From contig JAAESX010000309.1 of the NCBI GenBank assembly GCA_024228935.1, positions 124,001 through 188,000 of the forward strand: a stretch of DNA of 64,000 bases, given 5' to 3'. The notes beneath the pieces were generated by a model, which had not been told where the DNA came from, made no database searches, and saw only the letters and a list, made by a program, of their open reading frames with translations. This document shows positions 51,858 through 61,800 of the stretch, in pieces; position 1 is the first letter of the stretch; each line of letters opens with the position of its first letter. The translations under genes and the position numbers were made by a program. Origin of the DNA: Pseudomonadota bacterium. Its GTDB lineage: Bacteria; Myxococcota_A; UBA796; CAJQPC01.

Positions 51858-54800
51858 CGTCCTCGCCTCAGCAGGGTGTCCAGCGCCTCGATGAGGGGCA
51901 GCGGCGGGCGGTCACGGAAGGCTCCGTGCGAGGCTCCCAGGTCCGGGTCCATGCCCTTGAGGAACAGGTAGGTCGAGCCCGCGATGTGGGTCTCGTAGTC
52001 GTAGTCGGGGAGCCGAAGCTTCAGCATCCGGTGCAGGGCCAGCGTGTAGAGGTGGTACTGCAGGAAGTAGTGGCCGTGGGCCATCGCGGCGGTCAGCCCG
52101 GCCTCGGTGTAGTCCTCGACGTGGTCGCCGACGTAGTTCGACTTGTAGTCGACGACCGTATACCGGCCGTCCTGCACGAAGATGAGGTCGATGAAGCCGG
52201 TGAGGAAGCCGTGGAGCGGCGTGAACTCCAGCTCGGCCAGCGAGTCGGCGTAGCCGGGGGGCACCTTGTCGCTGGCGTGGTCGCGGAAGACCTTGGCCAG
52301 CTCGTGGGGCTGCACGCGGTCGTCCGGATCGCACGCACGCAGGCCGTGGGCCACCGGAAGCGTGAACTGCATCTCGTTCAGTCGCTGAGCCATCGTCAGG
52401 TCGCGAAGCCGGAGCCCGTCGTCGTGGAATGGCGCGTCCAACATCCGCTGGAGGGCGTCGGAGACGGCGTCCGTCCACTCCTCGCCGTAGCCGTGGAGGC
52501 TGAGCGTCTTTCGGACCAGGTCGCGGTCCACGGGCTGGGCGAAGTCCAGGTCCTCGAGCACGGCGTGGAAGAAGTTTCCGGCCTTGGCGCCGCGGGGGAA
52601 CTCGCCGAGCTGGATGGGGGTGCCGGTGTCGGACTCGGTGCCGGTCGGGGTGACCGTGTCGTGGTCACGTCCTTCGGCGGTGGGGCCCAGGGCCTGGCCG
52701 TGCCCGTCGCCCTTCAGGCCGCTGAAGCTCGACGTCCGCCAGGTCCCGTCCACTGGTCGGGTCAGCGCTCGGTGGGTGAGCGGGACCTCGTCGCCTCGCT
52801 CGGGCTGGTGGTGGGCGATGTTCAGGTCGGGGCGGGTCGCGATCCGGACCGCGACCGATGTCCGTGTCCCCAGCGAGAGTGCGGCCTGGGTGACGTCGGC
52901 ATGGCCGAGCGCCTTCACGTGCGCCTGGGTCTGGTCCAGCGCGTGCACGGAGTCCGGCAGGACCGGCGGCTGGAACGCCAGGTGCGCCAGCGGGCTGGTC
53001 TCGACGTCCCGGAAGGGGCCGCCGTAGACGAGCAGCTTGTGCTTGGCTCGGGTGAACGCGACGTACAGCAGGCGCAGGTCCTCGGCGCGCTGCTCGGCCT
53101 GCCAGGCCCGCACGTTGGTCTCCTTGTCGGCCGAGCCCAGGTCGAGGACGCGGGGGGCCTGGTCTTTCGTGCGGTCGTGGAAGTCGAGGATGGGGAGCTG
53201 GGCGGCGCTGCGCATCCACGTGGAGCCCAGGTACGGGGCGAAGACGATGGGGAACTCGAGCCCCTTGGACCGGTGCATCGTGATGAGCTGCACGGCCCGG
53301 TCGTCGCTCTCGAGCCGCAGCGACAGCGCCGTCGGGTCGGGCGTGGCGTCCGAGCGGGCGGCGCGCATCCAGCGCAGCAGTCCGGTCACCCCCAGCTGCT
53401 CGCGCACGGCTGCTGTCTGGATCAGCTCGACCAGGTGCAGCAGGTTGGTCATCCGCCGTTCGCCGTCGCCGTAGGAGAGCAGCCTCGCCTGGACCCCCTG
53501 CTCCTCGAGCACGGTGCGGAACATCCGCGCGAAGGACTGGCGCTCCCACAGTTCACGCCAGGCACGGAACCGCTCGACCCAGGCGTCTCGTTCCGGGGAC
53601 TCGTCCCGGTCGAAGCCGGCGAGCGTGACGCCGTTCACCCCGAGCAGGTCGGTGGCGAGCGCCGTCCGCATGAGGGTGGTGCGAGCTGGTTCGGCGACCC
53701 CCGCCATGAAGCGCTCCAGCTCGGAGGCTTCGGCCGAGTCCAGGACGGACGCCGCGCCGTGCAGGACGCTGGGGATTCCGGCCAGACGCAGCCGCGCCTG
53801 GACCGCCTCGGCCTGGGTGTTCTTCCGGACCAGCACGGCGATGTCGGAGGGGCGAACCGGTCGGCCGTCCAGCTGGGCTTCCGACGCGAGGAGCCGGCCG
53901 ATGTCCGCCGCGATCAGCTTCTCCAGCGCGTCGCCCCGGTCGTACTTCGACAGCCGCTTCTTCTTCGTCGGGTTCGCGCCGCACGCCTCGTGCTCGAGCC
54001 AGCGGAGCTCGAGCGGGGGACCCGCGTCGACGAGATGCTCTTCGGCGTCCGGGGCGTGGTCGACGTCCTGGTAGGTGATGAACGGGTAGCCGAACGGCGC
54101 GCGTGCCTGGCCGAAGAACGCGTTCAGCGCGGTCAGCAGGCCCGGGTCCGAGCGGTAGTTCGTCGTCAGCGTGTAGGCCCGCTCGCCCGCGTCGTTCCGG
54201 GCTCGTCGGTACGCGAAGATGTCGGCGCCGCGGAAGCCGTAGATCGCCTGCTTCGGGTCGCCGATGAGGAAGAGCCAGCCGGTCCCCTCGTGGAACACGC
54301 GAGAGAAGATCTCGTACTGGATCGGGTCGGTGTCCTGGAACTCGTCGATCAGCGCGGCCTTGTGCCGAAGCCGGATGGCCGTCGCGATGCGCGGTCCGTT
54401 CGTCGGGTGGGCCAGGGCCTTGTGCAGCTCGAGCAGCAGGTCGTCGAAGGACCAGGTCTGGCTGCGCGCCTTGCGCTCGGGCAGCGCCTTTCGCAGGTAC
54501 TCGCGGAAGCCCTGCTGGAGCTCGAGGATCGAGCTGGCCAGCGTCTCTTCATGCGCGAACCAGGCGTCGTAGAACGCCTCGAGCGCCTGGAACATCGGGT
54601 GGTCGTCAACGGTCTGTCCGGTCTCCGACGCCAGCGAGGGCCGTCGGAGCTCGTCCATCCCCCAAGGCGGGGCTGCGGTCGGTCGGCTGGGCACGACGAA
54701 CTCGTCGATCTGCCCTGAGCGTTCGCGCAGCGTGTCCTTCCGGAACTTCCACGCGGGCTGCAGGCGGTGGTCCACGATGTGGTCCAGCAGCGACTCGCCG

Positions 54801-55489
54801 CCGGACTGCCAGGCCGTACGGAACGCGAGGAAGGCCTCGATGAGGGCCTCGTCGTCCGGCGGGGGCGGAGCGTCGTCGAGTGCCGGGATGACCTGTACGT
54901 CCGGGTCACTCGCGAGCTTCTCGGCCAGGTCGAGGAGACGGCTCGGCCCGAACTTCTTCGCGCTCAGGTACGCCACCAGCGCGGGATGTGCGGTCTCCAT
55001 CCGAGCGGCCCAGAAGTCGAGCACGAGCTCCCAGAGGAGGTCCGTCTGGTCGCCGACGAGCTTGGTGTCGAACGGGGCGCCCGACTCGAACGCGTTCTCC
55101 TGGAGCATGCGTCGACAGAACCCGTGGATGGTGCTGATGGCGGCGCGGTCGAAGTCGTTGATGGCGATACGGAGCGCGCGGATGGCTCCGTCGCGCGGCT
55201 CGCCACCCGGGAACTTCTCGGCCAGGTGCTCGAGCACCGGGTCCTTCGTCTCCTCGTCTCGGTCCAGCCGCAACAGGGCCTCGCGTAGGCGGGAGCGGAC
55301 GCGGTCCTGCAGCTCGGCCGTGGCCGCCTCGGTGAATGTCACCACGAGGATCTGCTCGATGGTGAGGCCTTCCTCCAGCAGGAGACGCAGGACGAGGGCC
55401 GTGATGGTCCACGTCTTGCCGGTGCCGGCGCTGGCCTCGATCAGCGTGGTGCCGGCGGGGAGCTCCTGGGTCGGGTCGAACGGCTTCAC
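51854..55489 (-). CDS. recB: RecB helicase-nuclease subunit of RecBCD
   Basis: A 1211-residue protein. UvrD-type helicase part: TLIEASAGTGKTWTITALVL (motif I), AALIDEFQDTDPIQYEIF (motif II), and later helicase motifs such as LYVAFTRAKHKLLVYG. The C-terminal nuclease domain keeps the catalytic set: His in GNFFHAVLEDLD, Asp in GFIDLIFV, and VDYKSNYVG (Asp, Lys). It unwinds and degrades double-strand ends and loads RecA. GTG start is in a GTGA overlap with recC. Confidence 0.97.
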   Translation of the reverse strand: MKPFDPTQELPAGTTLIEASAGTGKTWTITALVLRLLLEEGLTIEQILVVTFTEAATAELQDRVRSRLREALLRLDRDEETKDPVLEHLAEKFPGGEPRDGAIRALRIAINDFDRAAISTIHGFCRRMLQENAFESGAPFDTKLVGDQTDLLWELVLDFWAARMETAHPALVAYLSAKKFGPSRLLDLAEKLASDPDVQVIPALDDAPPPPDDEALIEAFLAFRTAWQSGGESLLDHIVDHRLQPAWKFRKDTLRERSGQIDEFVVPSRPTAAPPWGMDELRRPSLASETGQTVDDHPMFQALEAFYDAWFAHEETLASSILELQQGFREYLRKALPERKARSQTWSFDDLLLELHKALAHPTNGPRIATAIRLRHKAALIDEFQDTDPIQYEIFSRVFHEGTGWLFLIGDPKQAIYGFRGADIFAYRRARNDAGERAYTLTTNYRSDPGLLTALNAFFGQARAPFGYPFITYQDVDHAPDAEEHLVDAGPPLELRWLEHEACGANPTKKKRLSKYDRGDALEKLIAADIGRLLASEAQLDGRPVRPSDIAVLVRKNTQAEAVQARLRLAGIPSVLHGAASVLDSAEASELERFMAGVAEPARTTLMRTALATDLLGVNGVTLAGFDRDESPERDAWVERFRAWRELWERQSFARMFRTVLEEQGVQARLLSYGDGERRMTNLLHLVELIQTAAVREQLGVTGLLRWMRAARSDATPDPTALSLRLESDDRAVQLITMHRSKGLEFPIVFAPYLGSTWMRSAAQLPILDFHDRTKDQAPRVLDLGSADKETNVRAWQAEQRAEDLRLLYVAFTRAKHKLLVYGGPFRDVETSPLAHLAFQPPVLPDSVHALDQTQAHVKALGHADVTQAALSLGTRTSVAVRIATRPDLNIAHHQPERGDEVPLTHRALTRPVDGTWRTSSFSGLKGDGHGQALGPTAEGRDHDTVTPTGTESDTGTPIQLGEFPRGAKAGNFFHAVLEDLDFAQPVDRDLVRKTLSLHGYGEEWTDAVSDALQRMLDAPFHDDGLRLRDLTMAQRLNEMQFTLPVAHGLRACDPDDRVQPHELAKVFRDHASDKVPPGYADSLAELEFTPLHGFLTGFIDLIFVQDGRYTVVDYKSNYVGDHVEDYTEAGLTAAMAHGHYFLQYHLYTLALHRMLKLRLPDYDYETHIAGSTYLFLKGMDPDLGASHGAFRDRPPLPLIEALDTLLRRGR

Positions 55490-58400
55490 CGCAGCTCCCG
55501 GTAGTAGAGGAGGTTCCCGAACACGCGGTCCGCGAGCTCCTCGAAGTCGGGCGTGTCCGCGAAGCCGGGGGCGGTCATGTCCTGCTCCCAGGCGCGGGGG
55601 CCGAAGACCCGCTCGATGTGGGCATCGGTTCCCTCGCCGTAGGAGCTTCCGTCGTGTCGTGACTTGCGCCAGGTGTTCTCCGCGGCGCGCTTCCTCTTCC
55701 AGCCGCCGCTGGCCTCGCTGAACGCCAGCGACGTGTCGGGGAACAGGGCCAGCGGGACCTCGTGGCCCAGGAAGTACAGCTCCAGCAGATCGGCCAGTCC
55801 CTTCATCGCGTGCTCGGGCGGCAGCGGCTTGAACTTCACGTACCCGACGGGACCGCCCTTGCTACGGCCGACGAGGGCGGTGCCGACGGGGATGCCCGTG
55901 CGGGTGACCAGCCGGCCACCTCCGGCCGACATCGAGGCCAGGTGTTCGATGTAGGCGCGGACCTGGTGCTTGCCGCGGATGCGCGAGAACTGGAAGGTCA
56001 GCCGGCCCTTGCTCGTCCAGCCGGAGACCGAGCCGATGAGCCGCGTGCCGCCCACGTCGAGGTCCACCTGGACGGGCTCGAGCGGCGTCCCACCCTGGAG
56101 CGAACGGACCTGGTCGGCGATGGGCTGCACCTGGGGGATCAGCGTGCCCTCGTACAGGCACTGGCCGGGCACGCCGTGGGGGAGCGAGCCGCTGGCGCGG
56201 ACGGCCTCGAGCTGGTCGGCCCAGGCGAAGTCGTCGTTGGCGACGGCGCGGCGGAGGAGGGGGTCCCCGAGCTGCCAGAGCCCCAGGCCCCCGACCTCGA
56301 CTGGCTCGCGGTCCTCGATGGTGTCTTCGTCGTCGCGCAGACGAACGCGGAGGCGGTTGTGGAGCAGCGCCACGGTGGCGCCCTTCTCGAAGAAGGCGCA
56401 CAGCTCGTCGAGCCGGACGGGGCGGCTGCGGTCGAGGGGCTCCAGCGCCGCCGGGAGGAACGGGTCCGGGTCCACGCGGTCCGAGCGGAGCGCGCGGGCG
56501 CCCTCCAGGTAGCCGTGGTCGTAGCTGAACAGCCGGTCGTGGCCCTCGCCGAAGTTCGCCGGGCTGAACGGCTGGAGCGGGTGCTGGACGACCATGTGCT
56601 TCCGGAGGTCGCCGTCCGGGAGGGCCCGAGCCTCGCAGAGCACGTCCAGGAGCTCGGTCACCATCACGCTGGGCGGGAGCGGCTTGTTGTCCCGGATGTC
56701 CTGGCCTCGGTACGTGATGATCACGCGGTCACGGGCGGACAGCAGGGCCTCGAGGAACAGCGTCCGGTCGTCCTCGCGAGGCGTCCGGTCGCCCGCCCGC
56801 GGCTTGCCGTGCTGGACCAGGTCGAACCGGAGTCCCGTCGCGCGGCGGGGGTAGGCCTGCTCGTCCATGCCCAGGAGGCAGACGACCCGGAACGGGATCG
56901 AGCGCATCGGGACCATCGCGCAGAACGTGACCTGCCCGGACAGGAACCCCCGGGCCGGCATGCTCTCCTCGAAGAAGCCTCCGAGGTGGGCGCGCACGAC
57001 GTCCAGCTCGAAGGTCTCGTCGCTGACGTGCTCGGCGAAGTCCGCCACCACGCCGCGGACCTGCTGGTGCTGCCAGGCGTACTCGTCGTCGTCGGCGAAG
57101 AGGCGCACCAGGGCGCGCTCCAGGGCGTCCTTCCAGCCGACCAGGTCCCGGGCCTCGCGCAGGTCCTCGAGCGTGGCGAACAGGGCCTCGCACAGGTCGA
57201 CGAACCGCCCGAGCAGGCGGGTCTCCGTGCCCTCGACCTCGTCGTAGGGCAGCGTGCCCATGAAGAGCGTGTCGTCGTGTCCCCGCATCGCCCTGCCCAG
57301 CAGCAACCGGTCCAGCCCGAACCGCCAGGTGTTCGCTGGGTTGGCCGGGACCCCGAAGCGAGCTCGATGGTCGGCGTCGATGCCCCAGCGGATGCCGGCG
57401 TTCCGGACCCAGTCCGTGATGGCGTCCACGTCCTCGGCCCCGATGTGCACGTGGTCGCGGAGCGGGGCGTGGCCGAGCAGATCGAGCACCTGGGACGCCG
57501 AGACCCGGCCGTCCACCAGCGCGAGCACGGCGAGCAGTCCCTCGGCGACGGCGTTGTCCCGACGGAGGCTGCGGTCGGCCACGCGGAAGGGGATGAACCG
57601 CGAGTCCGAGGGGTCCCGGTCGAAGACGGCGCGGACCAGCGGCGCCCACTCCTCGACGTTCGGCATCATCACGCAGACGTCCCGCGGCTGGAGCATCGGC
57701 ATGTCGCGGAAGGTCTGCAGGAGCTGGTCCTGCAGCACCTGGACCTGCCGGAGCTGGCCGTGACAGCTGTGGACCTGGATCGACTCGTCGCCGGCGTCGA
57801 TGGGCCGAAGAGCGTCCGTGTCGTGCCGCAGCAGGCGCATATCGGCCTGCAGTCCGCCGAGCAGATCATCCTTGATGGGCGCACGGAACAGGCCCTCGAT
57901 GGGCTCGTGGTACTGCTTGTCCTCGAGGATGTTCTGGAAGTCCTGGGCCAGCCTCCCCAGCGAGTTCAGCAGGGGGTGAGCGGTCTCGAGGTGCTGTTCC
58001 TGGAGCGTCGTCGGGAAGAGCCCCTGCTCCTGACGCGCGAGCTGCCGGCGGCTGCGGGTGTCCGCCCACCACTCGTCGCTCGGCGTGAGCTGGAAAAGGT
58101 GCACGTCGATGTGTCGCGCGAGCCGGCTCAAGACATCGACGTAGAGCTCGGGGAGCGAGCTGACGCCCATCAGGATGAGCCGCGAGGGGAAGCCTGGGAG
58201 CTTCGTCGTCCGACCCGTCATCACGTCGACGAAGGGCCGCCGCAGTCGGGCGAGGTGGTCGCCCTCGACGACGGCCGCGAGCTGGCGCCAGAGGGCGGGC
58301 TGCCAGGTCTCGTCGACCGAGCCACCGCCACGCTCCCACTCCAGGACGCGGTCCGGTCGGTAGAGCACGTACCGGTCGAACGTCCGGCCGATTCGCAGGG

Positions 58401-58779
58401 CGAGCTGGTAGCGCTTCAGACCGCGCGGGTCGTCCTCGAGGTACCCCGCCAGGGCGGCGAACTCGTCGTGTTCGTGGACCCGGCCCAGGATGGGGATGAG
58501 CGCCCAGGTCAGCGCGTCCCCGCGCCAGGCGTCGAGCCCCTTGGCGCGGTCGCCGAGGGCCGCCTCGAACGCCTCCTGCACGATGCGCCCGGGGAAGGGG
58601 AAGCGCAGGTTCGCGCAGATGCCGAGCGACTGGCCGATCTGCATCGCCAGCCACTTCTCCATGCCCTTGGAGTGCACCACGACGACGTCCTGCTCGAACG
58701 GATGACCGGTCGGCGTTCGCAGCAGGGCGAGCAGGGGCTTGAGCAGCTCCTCCACGCGATTGGACTTGTAGACGTACAT
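55486..58779 (-). CDS. recC: RecC subunit of RecBCD
   Basis: A 1097-residue protein. N-terminal VVVVHSKGMEKWLAMQIGQ and LRFPFPGRIVQEAF are characteristic, followed by inactive-helicase-like lobes and the C-terminal pseudonuclease region. RecC splits the duplex and recognises Chi. GAGGGTGGG precedes the ATG. It heads the recC-recB-recD-sbcD-sbcC order; the 55-bp gap upstream carries the terminator of the preceding gene. Confidence 0.95.
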   Translation of the reverse strand: MYVYKSNRVEELLKPLLALLRTPTGHPFEQDVVVVHSKGMEKWLAMQIGQSLGICANLRFPFPGRIVQEAFEAALGDRAKGLDAWRGDALTWALIPILGRVHEHDEFAALAGYLEDDPRGLKRYQLALRIGRTFDRYVLYRPDRVLEWERGGGSVDETWQPALWRQLAAVVEGDHLARLRRPFVDVMTGRTTKLPGFPSRLILMGVSSLPELYVDVLSRLARHIDVHLFQLTPSDEWWADTRSRRQLARQEQGLFPTTLQEQHLETAHPLLNSLGRLAQDFQNILEDKQYHEPIEGLFRAPIKDDLLGGLQADMRLLRHDTDALRPIDAGDESIQVHSCHGQLRQVQVLQDQLLQTFRDMPMLQPRDVCVMMPNVEEWAPLVRAVFDRDPSDSRFIPFRVADRSLRRDNAVAEGLLAVLALVDGRVSASQVLDLLGHAPLRDHVHIGAEDVDAITDWVRNAGIRWGIDADHRARFGVPANPANTWRFGLDRLLLGRAMRGHDDTLFMGTLPYDEVEGTETRLLGRFVDLCEALFATLEDLREARDLVGWKDALERALVRLFADDDEYAWQHQQVRGVVADFAEHVSDETFELDVVRAHLGGFFEESMPARGFLSGQVTFCAMVPMRSIPFRVVCLLGMDEQAYPRRATGLRFDLVQHGKPRAGDRTPREDDRTLFLEALLSARDRVIITYRGQDIRDNKPLPPSVMVTELLDVLCEARALPDGDLRKHMVVQHPLQPFSPANFGEGHDRLFSYDHGYLEGARALRSDRVDPDPFLPAALEPLDRSRPVRLDELCAFFEKGATVALLHNRLRVRLRDDEDTIEDREPVEVGGLGLWQLGDPLLRRAVANDDFAWADQLEAVRASGSLPHGVPGQCLYEGTLIPQVQPIADQVRSLQGGTPLEPVQVDLDVGGTRLIGSVSGWTSKGRLTFQFSRIRGKHQVRAYIEHLASMSAGGGRLVTRTGIPVGTALVGRSKGGPVGYVKFKPLPPEHAMKGLADLLELYFLGHEVPLALFPDTSLAFSEASGGWKRKRAAENTWRKSRHDGSSYGEGTDAHIERVFGPRAWEQDMTAPGFADTPDFEELADRVFGNLLYYRELR

Positions 58780-58812
58780 CCCACCCTCGGGAGAACACCC
58801 TAACCACCACTC

Positions 58813-58829
58813 CGGACAGAAACTGTCCG
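58813..58829 (-). terminator. Hairpin after the CotH-type gene
   Basis: CGGACAG-AAA-CTGTCCG is a perfect 7-bp inverted repeat six bases past the stop of the CotH-type gene and just before recC. On the minus strand the loop is TTT; there is no downstream U run, so termination may be partial and could let RecC be read through at low level. Confidence 0.55.
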
Positions 58830-58834
58830 CTCGA

Positions 58835-61800
58835 TCACCGAACCCAGATCGCTTGCGCTCCGCCGGCCGTTCCGTAGGAGATCCAGGTCCCTGCCCATGT
58901 CGCCGCGAGGAAGTTCGAGCCGTCGCTCCCGCAGAGCGTCAGGCCCTGGTTGGCGGACGTGCTCTCGCTGAAGTCCCAGCCCGAACCAAGGCTTCCGTGG
59001 CCTCGGCAGTTGGCGTACGCGCCCTCGGGATTGTCCACCGCGCCGACGCCTGAGTCTGTGTAGCTGGTGTCTCCACCGCACCAGACGTATGGCGAGTCGC
59101 CGCCGTACAGGCGGTACCCGTCCTCGCCGAAGTCGATGCGCAGGTGGTCGCGGGGGATCGCCTCGGAGCGGTAGGTCTCGGCCCCCGATGCGTAGGCCGC
59201 GAGCTGCAGCTCGTCGTACTCGAACTCGTTCAGGTCGTGCCAGCCGCGGGCACCCGTCGTGGACCCGCTCGCGGCAGCAGGCGAGACGGTCAGCCCGTCG
59301 AGACCGACCTCCCCCGCCCCGAAGTCGCCCTGGGTCCCCGTCGCGGCGCTGTTGCGCAGGAACCCGAGCGTCCAGCCGTCGTCACACCACAGCTCGGCGA
59401 CCGTGCCCGAGGGCAGCTCGATCCAGTAGGCGCCCGGGTCTGCGCTCACCTCGGCGACCTCGAGACAGCTCGTCGCCGGGCAGTCGTCGCTCGCGCCCAG
59501 GACGTCCTCGCTGCTGCCGTCGCAGTCCTGGTCGATGTCGTCGCAGAGCTCGGTCGCGCCCGGGTTCACGGCCGCATCCCCGTCGTCACAGTCGCCGCCG
59601 ACCAGCGCATACCCGTCCGCCGAGCACGCTGTCACCGGCTGCCCGCCGTAGCCGTCCCCATCGGCGTCCTCGAAGAACGGCAGCCCGTCGACCAGGTCGT
59701 CGTCCGCGTCATCGATCAGGCCGTCGCAGTCGTCGTCGACGTCATTGCAGACCTCGGGTCGGGGCCGGCAGTCCGAGCCCGTCTCCTCGGGCGGCGAGCC
59801 CGTCTCGAGCACCACGCCGTTGTCGCAGCCCATCGTCAGGGCGAGGGCGGCCAGGCCGAGGCGTCGTCGTCGCAGGGCGAACAGGCCGACCACGAGGAAC
59901 ACCCCCGCTGCGGCCGAGCCGTCCGAGCAGCCACAGGTCTCATCGGGCGGAGGGGGCTCCACGACGACGTCCGAGTCCCCGGTCTCGCCGGTGTCCCAGA
60001 CCACTCCGCGAAGGGCGGAGAGCTCCTGTTCGCCTCCGTCCCACACATTCGGGGAGCCGTACGTGGATGCGTCCCCCGTGACCCAGCCCGGCTCGAAGTC
60101 GGGGCCCGTTGGCGTCGCGGCGTAGAGCCCGACCTCCCGCGAGGACAGCCCGTCCAGCGAGACGCCCTCCCCGACGGGACCGTGCAGGAGGCGCCCCTCG
60201 CGGTCCCACATCGCCAGCTGCCAGCCCGAGTTCGTCACGTCGAAGTCGGCCCCCACGTGGAACCGCCAGTCCCCCGCGTCGGGGTCGTAGGCCAGGTCTT
60301 CCGGCAGGTCCTCGGCGAGCGTGATGAGCGTCCCGGCGCGGACCTCGGCGAACACCGGATCCGAGCCCAGGACGACGTCGCCCCGGTCGCCGTAGTCGTC
60401 CCACATCTGCAAGCGAGCGCCTCGCAGATCGACGTCCTCGACCACCAGCAGCTCGAGCCAGTCTCCTCCGTTGCCGATCACGTCGCCGAGCACGCTGTCG
60501 CCGCCGGCCAGCTCGCGGTCGGGACCCACGGCGTTCCACTCGTTCAGGAGCACGGGCGAGGGTCCGTCCACGACGTACATCCCTTCGGCGAGCGGACCCC
60601 AGGCGCCATCGACCTGCAGCCGCGCGCTGACCTGCCGACCCCCGGACAGCACCTCGGACCAGCCGCCCGTCGCGTCGATGGACTCCGCCGCCACGTCCCC
60701 GCCAGGCTCGCGCGGATCGCCGCCGTCGAGTCGGAGCCAGAGCGTTCCGTCGCCCTCGACCCGCACCGTCGTCCCCTCGGGCACCACTCCGGGGGCCGGC
60801 GTCAGGGTCGGCGCCTCCAGAACGAGCCAGCCGGCCTCGGCCACATCCGCGAGCAGCTCGTCGGTCCGGGTGGGGAGCCAGGTGTCGACCAGGTAGTCGC
60901 GCTCGACCTCCCAGTGGTCCACCGGGTGCCAGGCGCCGTAGCCCCAGCGTGCCGCCTCGGCGTACACCCCATCCTCGATGAGCCCCGCCAGACGCAGGTA
61001 CCGCTCGCTCGCTCTCGGACTCGTCAGCGCTCCATCGGCTCGCAGGTTCCGGTGCAGTGCATCGGCCATCGCCATCTGGAAGTCCGGGTGCGCCTCGGCC
61101 ACGAGCCCGGAGAGCGAGTACGCCGGTCCCACCTGGTCGAGCGCCCACGTCGTCGGGTCGTAGACGAGGCAGATGTCGCTGTCGCTGCTGTGGAAGATCC
61201 AGCCCGACGTCGGGTCGGTCGGCCCCGCGGCCATCCAGTTCTGCGCCGGGTTCCAGTCCCACAGGTTCGCCGCGAACAGGTTCAGCACGATGTAGTCGAG
61301 GTACTGCTCGACATCGACCCACTCGCGGAACCCCTCGAAGTCCGCGACCGACGCGTTGATCTCGCTCCAGGCGACGCCGTCCCCATCGACCGATCGGCCA
61401 CCGTTCACGGCCGCATAGTCGTCCTCGTCACCGCCCAGATGCTCGGCCATCAGCGCCGCGTCGAACCGCTCGCGCAGCTGGTACAGGCCGATGTACGAGC
61501 CGTTCTCGTAGACGTGCACGAACCGGCTGTGCGGCGCGATGTGACCCATCTCCAGCTCGGTCTCGTCCATCCAGACGTTTCGAAGGTGCTGGCCTCGCGT
61601 GCCCAGGTAGAAGCCCGAGTCGTGCGAGCCGCCGCGCAGGTCCAGCGAGTCGTGCTCGGTGATGGGTGGCACGCCCGTGTAGGTCTCGCCGAAGAAGTCG
61701 GCGTCGAGCTTCCCGGCTCCGTACGCGGTCCGGAAGTAGAGCCGGACGTTGTTCTTCGCGTAGCCCAGGCTGTGGCCGCCCACCTCGGCCGCGCCGCAGT

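Noticed and set aside
55762..58803. Plus-strand open frame of 1013 codons opposite recC
   Set aside because: Antisense shadow of recC with no recognisable domain.
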